In this document: positions 7,932-16,189 of the stretch, piece by piece | How the letters are laid out: every line of letters starts with the position of its first letter | Numbering within the stretch: the first letter of the stretch is position 1 | Translations under genes and position numbers: made by a program | The notes under the pieces: model-generated | Databases searched by the model: none | What the model saw: the letters and a program-made list of their open reading frames with translations, nothing else | What the model was told of the DNA's origin: nothing | Assembly (NCBI GenBank): GCA_937123825.1 | Contig: CAKZKQ010000439.1 | Coordinates: forward strand, 1 to 40,348 | Direction of reading: 5' to 3' | From: an uncultured Pseudomonadota bacterium | GTDB lineage: Bacteria > Myxococcota_A > Bradymonadia > Bradymonadales > GCA-2716585 | DNA: 40,348 bases

Positions 7932-9458
7932 TCAGGCCGCCAGGCGGTGCAGATCCCAGATGATCTCGCTGAAGAGGCTCCTGGGCAAGAGCTCGGGGGG
8001 AGTCGGCGCGTCCACACCGCTGGATGTTTGCCACACGCGCCGGACGGCACGAACCTCAACAAAAGTGACCGCCCCCGTGGCTTGACCGTCTGCACCCTCC
8101 ACATTGAGTTCAATGGCAATCAAATAGGGACCACAGGTGCGATGGAGGCTCACGCGCCCGACACCGCGCAGCGTGCCAGAGTAGCCCAGCGAGCGCTTGA
8201 TCTTGCGCACATGGCTCAATCGAGCCTGACCCAACATCTCGGCAGGCTTGTGCCAAACGCCGCGGTGGACGTCAAAGTCAAAGGTGGGACGATTGAGCTG
8301 AGCGAAGGGCGCCTCCCCCGCCAACCCCACCAGATCCGCCCAACTCTGACGCGACTCAGGTGGCAACTCCACCGGGTGAAGCACCTGAACCCAACCATCC
8401 ACGGGCAACTCGACCAGCTCGCCGTTTGCATCCGTAAACCGCCCCTCAGAGATCACAAACGGCCTCAGCGTACGGCCCCCTGGTTGAGCGACCGCAAAGA
8501 CAAGCCGACGGCTCAGGCTCCTCATCACGGGATGGATCAGAAACCGCTGACGCCACAACGGCACCGGCCAACGCCGCCCATGCACCATGGAAGACTCAAG
8601 GAGCCCACTTTGGACCTGGGCGCAGCGCTTGATCAGGGTCTTGAGTTGCTTCATCTCTCGCCGCGCACTGGTGGCGCGCTCTCGATCATCAGAGCGCCGC
8701 ACCGAAGGCACCGAGCGATACGTTCGCCCCCCATCATCGCTGAACGTTAGGTTCAAGTCAGGGCAGAGCGTTGCGGCGATGGTTCGCGCTCCATAATCAA
8801 AGTGGCGCACCCCATCAACGCCAAAATAGAGTTCGGGCAAATCGGCGCCCAGGAGCTCATCCACGGACGTGGCCTGCTTCATCGCCACTTCTTCAAGCGC
8901 CCGACGACACGCCAACGCCACGGACTTCTTTGGACTGTTTTGAGACCAATGGTGGAGACAGTCCAACGACTCCATAGAGCGCTCGCGCTTGAGAATATCG
9001 ATGATCTTAAAGACTTCGCTGTCCTCAAGGTCCCGGTCTTGCGTGGCCACGCCTTTGAGGCGCTTGGCCAACTGCCCCATCTGAAACGGGCTGCCGATCA
9101 CCGACTGAATATAGAGCGGCCACTGCTCATCGTCCTCAACCCCATCTGCGGCAAAATCCAAGAGCCTGCGGCAAAGCTTGTAGCAATCAAGATCTTTAAG
9201 AAAAGGCCGCACCCAGCGCAAAAGCACGTTGCGGTGCGCCTCATCTTCCTCCAAAAGCGCCAACACAAAGCGCCTCCTGGCAGGCTCAGACAAAGGCTCA
9301 CCAGAGCGCCAGCGCAGCGACTGCGCAGGCACCCTCGGCACGCTCGCCGGGCGCTCCAATTCCTGTGGGTCCAGCAACGACAAGAGGGACGCTTCAAGGC
9401 TCTGATAGGGAAAGATGCGCGCTACGGCGAGGTGCTCGGTGTTGGGGATGGTGGTCAT
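7932..9458 (-). CDS. DUF4132-like protein
   Basis: A 508-residue protein. The C-terminal half resembles DUF4132, the domain found in WGR/MolR-type proteins: DLNLTFSDDGGRTYRSVP, then a Lys-rich helix region and a block with LRPFVISEGRFTDANGE and ELPVDGWVQVLHPVEL (~residues 335-370). The N-terminal half is helical, with several HEAT-like stretches. ATG 9458 is preferred over an upstream in-frame start because AGGAG lies 11 bases before it. No enzymatic motif is visible and the family's function is unknown. It lies downstream of a 334-residue unknown and a C2HC zinc protein on the same strand, separated from them by a 228 bp palindromic element, so the three may once have been, or still be, one transcript. 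Confidence 0.75.
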   Translation of the reverse strand: MTTIPNTEHLAVARIFPYQSLEASLLSLLDPQELERPASVPRVPAQSLRWRSGEPLSEPARRRFVLALLEEDEAHRNVLLRWVRPFLKDLDCYKLCRRLLDFAADGVEDDEQWPLYIQSVIGSPFQMGQLAKRLKGVATQDRDLEDSEVFKIIDILKRERSMESLDCLHHWSQNSPKKSVALACRRALEEVAMKQATSVDELLGADLPELYFGVDGVRHFDYGARTIAATLCPDLNLTFSDDGGRTYRSVPSVRRSDDRERATSARREMKQLKTLIKRCAQVQSGLLESSMVHGRRWPVPLWRQRFLIHPVMRSLSRRLVFAVAQPGGRTLRPFVISEGRFTDANGELVELPVDGWVQVLHPVELPPESRQSWADLVGLAGEAPFAQLNRPTFDFDVHRGVWHKPAEMLGQARLSHVRKIKRSLGYSGTLRGVGRVSLHRTCGPYLIAIELNVEGADGQATGAVTFVEVRAVRRVWQTSSGVDAPTPPELLPRSLFSEIIWDLHRLAA

Positions 9459-9634
9459 GAAATGATGCTCCTGGCCTGGAGGCCATCGCGAATCAATGCC
9501 GCGCAGGTGGCCTGTCAAGGCGAATGTGTGGGGCCAAAGCACAAGCAAAGGGCTTGGCTTAAGCCGGGGAATGAGGGGATGGAACGTGGTGAGCAGAACC
9601 AACACAGGCCTTGTGCGGGTGCACGCGCTGCGTC

Positions 9635-9862
9635 ATACCAAAATGCAGACGAAAGGCTTGTTTTGTGGTGAGCAATAACGGATGGCAGGGACCGAAGCTC
9701 TAAGCGATAAACCACAGGTTTGGGGCGAGCAATGATGGATGGCAGGCGCCTCGGGGCGAACGAAGCCATAGCAGCGCTATTGCGAGTGAGTCTCGTGGTG
9801 TCTGACGCCATCAGGGCCGCCCCAAACGTCACAAAGTGAGTCGGACGTCTGTATTTTGGTAT
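9635..9862. repeat. Palindromic element with ATACCAAAATG ends, copy A
   Basis: Terminal inverted repeats ATACCAAAATGCAGACG and CGTCTGTATTTTGGTAT enclose a partial and a full (9718-9827) copy of a ~110 bp inner palindrome starting GTTTGGGG and ending CCCCAAAC. It sits in the 445 bp gap 9459-9903 between two same-strand genes. TCA flanks both ends, as in the other copies. No transposase is encoded, so it is MITE-like. Confidence 0.8.
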
Positions 9863-9903
9863 CAGGTCTTGCGAACGCAAAGGACCCGGTGGGCCCGTCC
9901 CCT

Positions 9904-10908
9904 TCAAAGCGTCGGCGATGTCTTGCCTTTAACCTTCTCCAGACGCGTGGCCGCAGAGGGTCTCAACACGGTCCAGATGAAGTCGTGCACATCGAGCAAA
10001 TCACGGGCCTTGAGGCCGCGCTCTTCAAGCCCTTCGCGAGTGGCCACCGCGAGCCACAGCATGTCGCGATAGCTGTGTGCGGTGGGTTGTTTGGTCAGCA
10101 GCGCGTCGGACCCCATCGAAGTCGCCAGCAGGCGAAAGACTCTGGGACGCACGCAGACGTGCCTCTGGGGCTGGATCAAGGCAGGCAGCGCAGTGACAAG
10201 GCGCCAACCGTGCCCCTTCATGGCGCTGCTCCAATGCCCAAAGCCCACCAACGGGTCATCGGCGTGCTCGTAGAGCAACGCATCGAGCGCCTTGACCACA
10301 GCCATGCACGCGTCACCATCCATGGTGCGCAGCGCCTTGGCCTTGGAGGCTTTGCTCAAATCGCACCGGCCCAGATGCTGGATCATCAGCTCAACAGTCT
10401 CGCGGGCCTGCCCTTGCTGGAGTGAACGCTGCAGCTTTGAAGACGTGAACGCCTTTTGGGCAGCGTTGATCGCCGGCTGACGGTGGCGCTTAAGGCGCCG
10501 CGAAGAGATCCCTTCACCACGCTGTCGGGTCGCCCACGCGGGGTCTTGAAAACCTTTGGGGTAAAAGGTCACAAATGTCTCGACGAGGCGCTCCAACGAA
10601 GGCGCCGACGCGCGGGCGCTGGGATCTTGTTCGGCCTTTCGAGCGTTGTGCCTGGCCAGGGCTTTGGCGCGAGTTTTGAGGCTCTTGACCAGACCCGCCG
10701 AGCCCCCTTCGCGGCGATCGAGCACCTTGAGGTGGTGAAAGAAGCCGCGCTTGAACACCCTCAAGCGTCCATCTTCGAACTGGTATCCGCGCTTGTCCCC
10801 GCGCTCCCAGACCAGGATGGAGCGACCCCAACGAGGCCGTAGGCTGTGGACGTAGATCTCGGCGAGGTGATTGTCATGATTCGGGCGAAGGGGTGCGGTG
10901 GAAGACAT
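9904..10908 (-). CDS. Conserved-looking protein of unknown function, small WG-motif N-terminal domain
   Basis: A 334-residue, basic, soluble protein with no signal peptide. The first ~65 residues (LRPRWGRSILVWERGDKRGY, then QFEDGRLRVFK) look like a small beta-barrel of the kind seen in short DUF3553/KOW-like domains; this is a weak resemblance. The rest is helical and Arg/Lys-rich, with no catalytic motif I recognise. ATG 10908 has AAGGAG six bases upstream. It lies 94 bases after the C2HC zinc protein and before the DUF4132-like gene on the same strand. Given the basic charge, nucleic-acid binding is possible but not shown. Confidence 0.75.
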   Translation of the reverse strand: MSSTAPLRPNHDNHLAEIYVHSLRPRWGRSILVWERGDKRGYQFEDGRLRVFKRGFFHHLKVLDRREGGSAGLVKSLKTRAKALARHNARKAEQDPSARASAPSLERLVETFVTFYPKGFQDPAWATRQRGEGISSRRLKRHRQPAINAAQKAFTSSKLQRSLQQGQARETVELMIQHLGRCDLSKASKAKALRTMDGDACMAVVKALDALLYEHADDPLVGFGHWSSAMKGHGWRLVTALPALIQPQRHVCVRPRVFRLLATSMGSDALLTKQPTAHSYRDMLWLAVATREGLEERGLKARDLLDVHDFIWTVLRPSAATRLEKVKGKTSPTL

Positions 10909-11002
10909 GGTGCTCCTTGGTTGGTGTTTTCAAATGGGGCGCGGCTCGCGAGGCGCGGACAGGGGGCATCGGGGCCCAACGGCATCGGCCGTCACCAAGC
11001 GT

Positions 11003-11500
11003 TCAGGCAAAGAGCCTGCGCTCACGCATTTGCCTGGCTCTGCGCTCTTGGAAGCGACGCCCTCTGGAGCCTTCGGGTTGCCAGACAGTGAAGCCTGCGG
11101 GGATGTGCTTGGGGGTGTGAGGGAAGCGATGTCTGAGCTGCTGGCTCATCTCGGGCAGCTCAAGCATCGAGGCGTAGCTGCGAAAATCAGGGTGCTTGTC
11201 GGCGTTCCCGTTGTCGATGGCCAGCGTCAGCGAGCGGTCATAGAACGCTCTGATGAGCGCCATCCTGGTCTGGGCCATGTCCTGTTCAGGCAAAGCGTCT
11301 TCGAGCCTCTGCTGGGCGGTATCGATCGCCTCGGTGGCTTCGGGCCGAGTCATCGGTGAGTAACCGATGCGCCGACAGGCACGCTGCCACGCCGTACAGC
11401 GCGCTTTGTGGGCGTTGGTATGCAATGTCTGGGCATCCCAACCACAAATGGGGCAGTCTTTGTCTCCGCGGATGTCTTCAAGAAAATCTTCTTTGAGCAA
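11003..11500 (-). CDS. Small C2HC zinc-binding protein of unrecognised family (CPICGWD type), copy 1
   Basis: About 165 residues. Near the N-terminus lies DCPICGWDAQTLHTNAHKARC, a C-x2-C-x11-H-x3-C arrangement suited to one zinc ion. A conserved core follows: AFYDRSLTLAIDNG, HPDFRSYASMLEL and a C-terminal HIPAGFTVWQPEGSRGRRFQ, ending in an Arg-rich tail. A clear paralogue lies at 16190-16660; the two share the zinc motif, YDRSLxxAIDNG, HPDxxxYASMLxL and the GFxxWxP ending. TTG 11500 is placed five bases after AGGAGG; GTG 11503 is in frame but too close to it. The role is unknown. A nucleic-acid or protein-binding adaptor would fit the zinc finger and basic tail. Confidence 0.8.
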   Translation of the reverse strand: MLKEDFLEDIRGDKDCPICGWDAQTLHTNAHKARCTAWQRACRRIGYSPMTRPEATEAIDTAQQRLEDALPEQDMAQTRMALIRAFYDRSLTLAIDNGNADKHPDFRSYASMLELPEMSQQLRHRFPHTPKHIPAGFTVWQPEGSRGRRFQERRARQMRERRLFA

Positions 11501-11885
11501 CACAACCTCCTGGTGCAGGGTTCATAGAGCAACCCACCAACCAACGGCGAGCGCTCTCAGGGCATCTCCAAAAGCCAAAACCAGGCCAAACGCACCTCAC
11601 CCCAGACTCCAGCGGCCTTAAAATTGCGCTTAAGCCCGTCTTCACCGGCATAAAACGCACACAAAAACATATCCAAACGTGGAGAATCGCCAGGGGTTTA
11701 AACCGACGAAATGGCGTCAAACAACGAGTTCCCGTCGCCAATCGACGAGAACTCGTCGATTGCAACGCAACGTCGCGCCAGCCCAACATAATTTACCAGT
11801 TTCACTTTGGCGCGGGCGTCATCAACCAGAAGGCTCGTCGGTGGCGTTGGAATCGGGACATGCCCAACTCGGGCGCTCCTCAAGA
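11501..11885. other. Intergenic region with a 22 bp perfect palindrome
   Basis: Between the hybrid kinase stop and the C2HC gene start. It contains AATCGACGAG-AA-CTCGTCGATT at 11740-11761, preceded by a related half-site AACGAGTTCCCGTCG. Nothing coding is visible. The palindrome is ~240 bp upstream of the C2HC gene and ~125 bp downstream of the kinase. Confidence 0.5.
11740..11761. promoter_or_regulatory. 22 bp palindrome, possible operator
   Basis: Perfect inverted repeat of AATCGACGAG around a central AA, with an imperfect third half-site just to the left (11723-11737). A dimeric regulator site is the simplest reading. A cruciform or terminator stem is also possible, but no T-run follows on either strand. 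Confidence 0.4.
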
Positions 11886-14051
11886 CTAGGCGTTGGCACG
11901 ATGGGCATCGACCAGCGCGCAGAGCGCCTCGGTTTTAAACTCGCTGGCGCAGCGCTCAAGGCGCTCAATAAACTGGCCATGGCTCTTGCCGTAAGCCTGC
12001 CTCAAGCGCACAAGCTCCTGGCGGACTTTCAAAATCCGCCCCTGACGCGCCGCCTCATAAATGTGTTCAAGCTCACCGGGCTCAAACTCAGGTGGACGCG
12101 CCGTGCCGTCGCACTCGCCGTCGACCGCTTGCCCATCGCCCTCCTCATCGGCGGCGGCCTCTTGCTCAACCCACCTCAACCCCAACTCCTCACCCAACGC
12201 CATCAGGAGCGCCTCGACGCGCACCGGCTTTTTCAAAAATCGGTCGCAGCCTGCGCTGATGCTCTGGTGACGATCGCCATCAAAGACGCTGGCCGACAAC
12301 GCAATGATGACCATCCCCTTTGTCTGCGGTGTCTGCCGGAGCTTGCGAGCAGCTTCAAAGCCATCCAGGTTCGGCATCACCAGATCCATAAGGATCGCTG
12401 CAGGTTGAGGCTGCCGATGCGCCAACGCCACAGCCTCCACACCATCGGCGGCCTCAAGGACCTCAAAACCCAGCGGCTTGAGAATTTGAACCAGGAACGC
12501 GCGGTTCTGCCAGTGATCGTCGGCCACAACGATGGTCCGGCGAGGACCTTCGTACCCAACAGGCGCAAACACAGCGCGGTCCTTTAAGGCCCCGTGGCCA
12601 GTGATGATGGGCAGCGCCACCTCAAACACAAACGTGGCGCCCTGGCCCTGAACACTGGTGACACTCAACTGTCCGTTCATCAAGCCCACCAGCTTGCGGC
12701 TGATCGCTAGCCCCAGGCCAGTGCCCACGTGGCTGGGAGAGGCGTCTTCAACTTGATGAAAGGGCTTGAAGATCGCCTCCTGTTGAACCTTGGGGATGCC
12801 GATGCCAGTGTCTGCAATCTCAAAACGCAGGCGCTGAGAATCTATGAGCGACGCGCTGAACGTCACGCTGCCTTGCTCGGTGAACTTCACCGCGTTGACC
12901 AGAAGGTTCATCAACACTTGCCGCAGCTTGCTGCTGTCGCCCTCGACCACCTCAGGCAAATCAGGCGCGAACCCCGTCTTGAACGTCAACCCTTTCTGGC
13001 GCGCCCTGACTTTGATCAAGTCGGCCACCGTCGTCAGCAAGCCCGGCAACTCCAATGCCTCGGGCACCAACTCCATGCGCTGCGCCTCAATCCGAGACAA
13101 GTCCAGGACATCATCAATGAGCGTCAGCAAGTGCTCACCACTTTTGTGGATGATGTCTACGCCACGGCGCTGAGGCTCGGTCAACACCGAGCGCTTGAGC
13201 ACCTGGGCATACCCCAGGATGCCGTTGAGGGGGGTGCGCAGCTCGTGGCTCATGTTGGCCAGGAAAATATTCTTGGCGCGGTTGGCGGCCTCGGCCTCGT
13301 TGCGGGCCTTGCGCAACTCCATCGCCGCCAGCTTGCGCTCGGTGATGTCCACGCCAAAGGCCAGCCCTTCTGGGACCTCGTACCCTTCGAGCAAGCCCAT
13401 CGACAAGAGCGTGTCAAAGCACTCCCCGTTCCTGCTGCAAAACCGCAGTTCGATCTCGTGAATGTCTGCTCTGTCCTCAAACAAACGCTCAAAGGCCGCG
13501 CGCGCCATGACCTTGGAACCATCGTCCAAAAACGCCATCCATGGCTGCCCCAAACACTCTGCGCGCTCCCACCCCAGCGCATCACTCCAACGCTGATTTA
13601 CGTCCATAAGCTCATGGGCGTCGTTGATCGAAAACACCAGGAGCGGTGTTTGGTTATACAGAGACTTGAACCGCAACTCTCGTTGCTGCTGCGCCGCCTG
13701 AATCAAGGCGCGCTCAGCGCGCTCAAGCACGGTGACATGAACGTACGGCACCCCATCGATGTCCTTGAGGTTCATCACCAGTTCGGCCTTGAATGGCGCC
13801 ACGTCAGCCCCTGCGCCCACACCAACGTGCCGGGGTCCAAACCATGCTGAGTCGGCCGGCAGCGGCAAGTGCCCCCCCTCGTCCACAACCACCAGTTCAC
13901 CAAAAAAACGGCCCACAAGGGCCTCTGATGGGGCCTTAAAGAGGCGGCAAGCCGCAGGATTGGCACCCAACACCTCAAGGGCCTGATCAAGCCAGAACAT
14001 GGGCAATGGCGCCACTTCAAAGGTCAGATCATACAAAAGTATATCGCTCAT
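11886..14051 (-). CDS. PAS-PAS hybrid sensor histidine kinase with C-terminal receiver
   Basis: A 721-residue cytoplasmic protein. A first PAS-like domain (~1-120) is followed by a second PAS with PAC (~130-245, ending AFGVDITERKLAAMELRKAR), then a HisKA domain with ANMSHELRTPLNGILGYAQVL (His269) and a HATPase_c with NLLVNAVKFT, ADTGIGI and GTGLGLAIS. A receiver follows with phosphoacceptor Asp556 in ILMDLVMPNLDG and the KKPV lysine. The final ~60 residues (ELEHIYEAARQGRILKVRQ) match the helical tail often seen after receivers of such hybrids; it has no Hpt histidine, so phosphate must leave through a separate protein. ATG 14051 (MSDILL) is chosen because the longer open frame upstream is low-complexity repeat. 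No membrane segments, so it senses an internal cue. Confidence 0.92.
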   Translation of the reverse strand: MSDILLYDLTFEVAPLPMFWLDQALEVLGANPAACRLFKAPSEALVGRFFGELVVVDEGGHLPLPADSAWFGPRHVGVGAGADVAPFKAELVMNLKDIDGVPYVHVTVLERAERALIQAAQQQRELRFKSLYNQTPLLVFSINDAHELMDVNQRWSDALGWERAECLGQPWMAFLDDGSKVMARAAFERLFEDRADIHEIELRFCSRNGECFDTLLSMGLLEGYEVPEGLAFGVDITERKLAAMELRKARNEAEAANRAKNIFLANMSHELRTPLNGILGYAQVLKRSVLTEPQRRGVDIIHKSGEHLLTLIDDVLDLSRIEAQRMELVPEALELPGLLTTVADLIKVRARQKGLTFKTGFAPDLPEVVEGDSSKLRQVLMNLLVNAVKFTEQGSVTFSASLIDSQRLRFEIADTGIGIPKVQQEAIFKPFHQVEDASPSHVGTGLGLAISRKLVGLMNGQLSVTSVQGQGATFVFEVALPIITGHGALKDRAVFAPVGYEGPRRTIVVADDHWQNRAFLVQILKPLGFEVLEAADGVEAVALAHRQPQPAAILMDLVMPNLDGFEAARKLRQTPQTKGMVIIALSASVFDGDRHQSISAGCDRFLKKPVRVEALLMALGEELGLRWVEQEAAADEEGDGQAVDGECDGTARPPEFEPGELEHIYEAARQGRILKVRQELVRLRQAYGKSHGQFIERLERCASEFKTEALCALVDAHRANA

Positions 14052-14149
14052 CAATCCCCACCACCCCAACAAAACCACGCCAGCGACTGCCCATCGTTGT
14101 TCGCCCCAAACACAACCTTTTATTGACGTTTTGGCATAAAATAAAGGTT

Positions 14150-14345
14150 CGACCACACCGCCAACATCACAAACCCCACAAGGAAGCAAAGGCGACCAAA
14201 CCAAAAACCTGCGCAACAAACCCACCAACGCCCTGCGCAGCAGCCCCACCAAAAGGGAGCACAGCGACCGAACCAAAAGGCTGCGCAAGCAGGCGAACCA
14301 CAAGCAAGCGCAGCGCCGCGAACCAAAAGCGCAGCGCCAGCAAGT
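14150..14345 (-). repeat. Low-complexity GC repeat, copy 3
   Basis: Reading the minus strand gives TTGCTGGCGCTGCGC-type units, then GGTTCGCGGCGCTGCGC, and finally GGGGTTTGTGATG. This is the same order as the copies at 7168-7300 and 15660-15840, though more diverged. It fills most of the 303 bp between the RbfA-like gene and the hybrid kinase and would be transcribed as the kinase leader. Confidence 0.65.
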
Positions 14346-14354
14346 GAACCGCCA

Positions 14355-14819
14355 TCAGCCCCGCTGATGGCTCAGGGCCACCTCCCCGGGTTGGAGGACA
14401 CAGAAGGTCAGCTCCGGGACCCTTTTGCGGCAGATGGAGGCGCCGACCTCGATGCGCAGCACGCCGCGCAGGGATTTGAGGCGGTCGTGGGCCTGCTGGA
14501 CATCAAAATGGCCTTCGACGTGGTCTTCGCAGGCAAAGACCACACGCAGGCGGCCGGCGTCGGGGGCAGGTTCCACGGCCATCACCCAGAGCGCGCTCAG
14601 GAGAGGGTCGTCGAGGACCTGTTCATCGGCCAGAAAGTCTTCCACAGCCCGTTGCACCTGACGGCAGAGCTGAAGGGTTTTGCGGCCCGCGCGTCCCCGG
14701 CGCGAGCGCGTGTTTTGATCAAAGAAGAACACAGCGGGATCGACGCCCTCTTCGGCGGCGATCTGTGCAGGATCCCATGGCCAGGATCCGCGACGTCGTT
14801 GCGACATGAAAGTCCCCAT
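14355..14819 (-). CDS. RbfA-like protein
   Basis: A 154-residue protein. After a basic N-terminus (SQRRRGSWPWDP) comes RAGRKTLQLCRQVQRAVEDF, then VMAVEPAPDAGRLRVVF, a helix with LKSLRGVLRIEVGASI, and RKRVPELTFCVL. This order matches ribosome-binding factor A (paired helices, the P-D-x-x-x-L strand, the G-x-L-R helix and the RxxPEL.F ending). RbfA aids late maturation of the 30S subunit. This divergent form stands alone, away from the usual nusA-infB-rbfA cluster, so it may be a second, specialised copy. A start at 14807 (MSQRRR) is also possible, with GGGGAC just before it. Family assignment is by motif recall and moderately sure. Confidence 0.65.
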   Translation of the reverse strand: MGTFMSQRRRGSWPWDPAQIAAEEGVDPAVFFFDQNTRSRRGRAGRKTLQLCRQVQRAVEDFLADEQVLDDPLLSALWVMAVEPAPDAGRLRVVFACEDHVEGHFDVQQAHDRLKSLRGVLRIEVGASICRKRVPELTFCVLQPGEVALSHQRG

Positions 14820-15445
14820 GCATGATTCTATCGTTGGGGCTCATCCCACCGCCCAACCCGTACTTTACAGGGGTCAAAGGACCAAAAGGAGAGCCCAGAC
14901 AACGCGCCGGACGCACTGATCACAGGGTCATGGAGCACACATCAAAGCAGACCCACACAAGGCAGCTTCGACGCCCCCACCAACCCAGATATGACCAGCA
15001 AACGCACGGATGGCGTTGAAACCAGTGTTCGTGATGCGAAAAATGGATTCGGCGTTGAAAGGACAGACGGGCCTGAAAACACACCGCGCCAGGCACAAAC
15101 CTCGCTCGGCGTGGAAGGGCAAATTGCCGACACAAAACACCTGTCAGACACCACTCAAAGCGTGTCTGTCAGCGCTCAGCGACGCTCACCACAAGGGCGC
15201 TGTCCTGAAGGAATCAGCCGGTTACAATGGCATGCATGATGGACCTCCTCAACGGCACTCCAGGATCGGAGAGGGACCGTTTAGAGCGGCACAAGGGCAA
15301 CAGGCGGCCTCAAAACCACCGGCCTCATCGACCGCAGCCACGATTTAAGAACACTCCCCCCCACAGGCAACCCCCAAACCTCCACCACCGACCACAAACC
15401 CTTTTGAAAAGCCCCACAAAGCTCAACCAGCCTCCATTTGGCTTC

Positions 15446-15478
15446 CCAAAAATGAACCAATTTCGACGAAATGCCCCA
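15446..15478 (-). repeat. 33 bp conserved motif, copy 2
   Basis: Identical over 33 bases, in reverse, to 7335-7367, including the ATTTCGTCGAAAT palindrome. Confidence 0.7.
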
Positions 15479-15485
15479 CTCCAGG

Positions 15486-15626
15486 TTAGGCGATGAGACA
15501 AACCTTGGTCAGGCTGGCGAGGGCATCGGCGTCAGGACGAGGCGACAAGCGCAGGCGGGCCCGTTGAGCATTGGCAACGCTGTCATGGCGTTGATGAACC
15601 GCCAGAATGGCCGAGGGGTGGCTCAT
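15486..15626 (-). pseudogene. Possible small ORF or gene remnant, 46 residues
   Basis: ATG 15626 to TAA 15486 encodes MSHPSAILAVHQRHDSVANA and then QRARLRLSPRPDADALASL and a short tail. The amino-acid mix is protein-like and unlike the repeat DNA on either side, but there is no ribosome site and the frame runs back into the GC repeat. It could be the 3' end of a decayed gene caught between repeat segments. It is absent from the equivalent place near 7325. Confidence 0.25.
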
Positions 15627-15659
15627 TGCCTGACCGGAGGCGGAGCCAAGAACCCAATC

Positions 15660-15840
15660 CATCACAAACCCCAAAAGGGAGCGCAGCGACCGCACCACAA
15701 GGAAGCAAGCGCAGCGCCGCGACCGAACCACAAGCGCAGCGCAGCAAGCGAACCAAAAGCAAGCCAAGCGCAGCGCCGGCGCCGCGAACCGCTCTCAAGC
15801 GACCAAGCAGCCAAGCGCAGCGAGGCAGCGCAGGGCAGCA
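15660..15840 (-). repeat. Low-complexity GC repeat, copy 2
   Basis: On the minus strand the run CTTGCTGCGCTGCGCTTGTG continuing to GCTTCCTTGTGGTGCGGTCG is nearly base-for-base the same as 7210-7290. It ends in TTTGTGATGGATTGGGTT, as copy 1 does (TTTGTGATGGATGGGTT). Confidence 0.75.
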
Positions 15841-16189
15841 CAGAGAGCTTGACTCTGGGGATGGAAAGTTTAGGTTACGCCCTGCTGTGGAATAGGTTCT
15901 GCAGCACAGTGTGTTGTGAGACCGTCAGAAACTGCGAAAGGAGCCGCACTTTTCAGAAAGCACACCCTCTCTCCTCTCTTGCCTGGTTTGCACAGGAGCC
16001 CGCATCAAGCGGCCCTTCAAACCGGCCCTGAGCCTGTCCTGGCCCAGGGCAAAGGCCATGTCACTGCCTGGTGTTTCTGAAAAAACATGTGCTGTTGGAC
16101 TCTGACGGCTTCGCACACAGCGTGCCCGTCAAGGGATTGGTATCCCTTCTAGACGGACGTGCACCAGAGAACCCCCAACCAGGAGACCC

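Larger units (their letters stand above)
14820..16189. other. Gene-poor region with repeats (1.37 kb)
   Basis: Between the divergent RbfA-like and C2HC paralogue genes. 14820-15340 holds only short, unconvincing open frames and an imperfect repeat of TCGGCGTTGAAAGGACAGAC / TCGGCGTGGAAGGGCAAATT (about 15051 and 15109). 15340-15490 matches the reverse strand of 7325-7500. 15486-15626 holds a short minus-strand frame, and 15660-15840 is the GC repeat. I see nothing in 15845-16189 except the C2HC gene's ribosome site. Confidence 0.6.

Noticed and set aside
7759..8034. A 91-codon minus-strand frame overlapping the end of the DUF4132-like gene, with protein-like C-terminal sequence.
   Set aside because: It overlaps the real gene in another frame, has no ribosome site, and its last part is the 7834-7866 hairpin sequence.
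15010..15348. A 112-codon open frame in the 14820-16189 gap.
   Set aside because: No ribosome site, no motif, and two overlapping frames of similar length look equally random.
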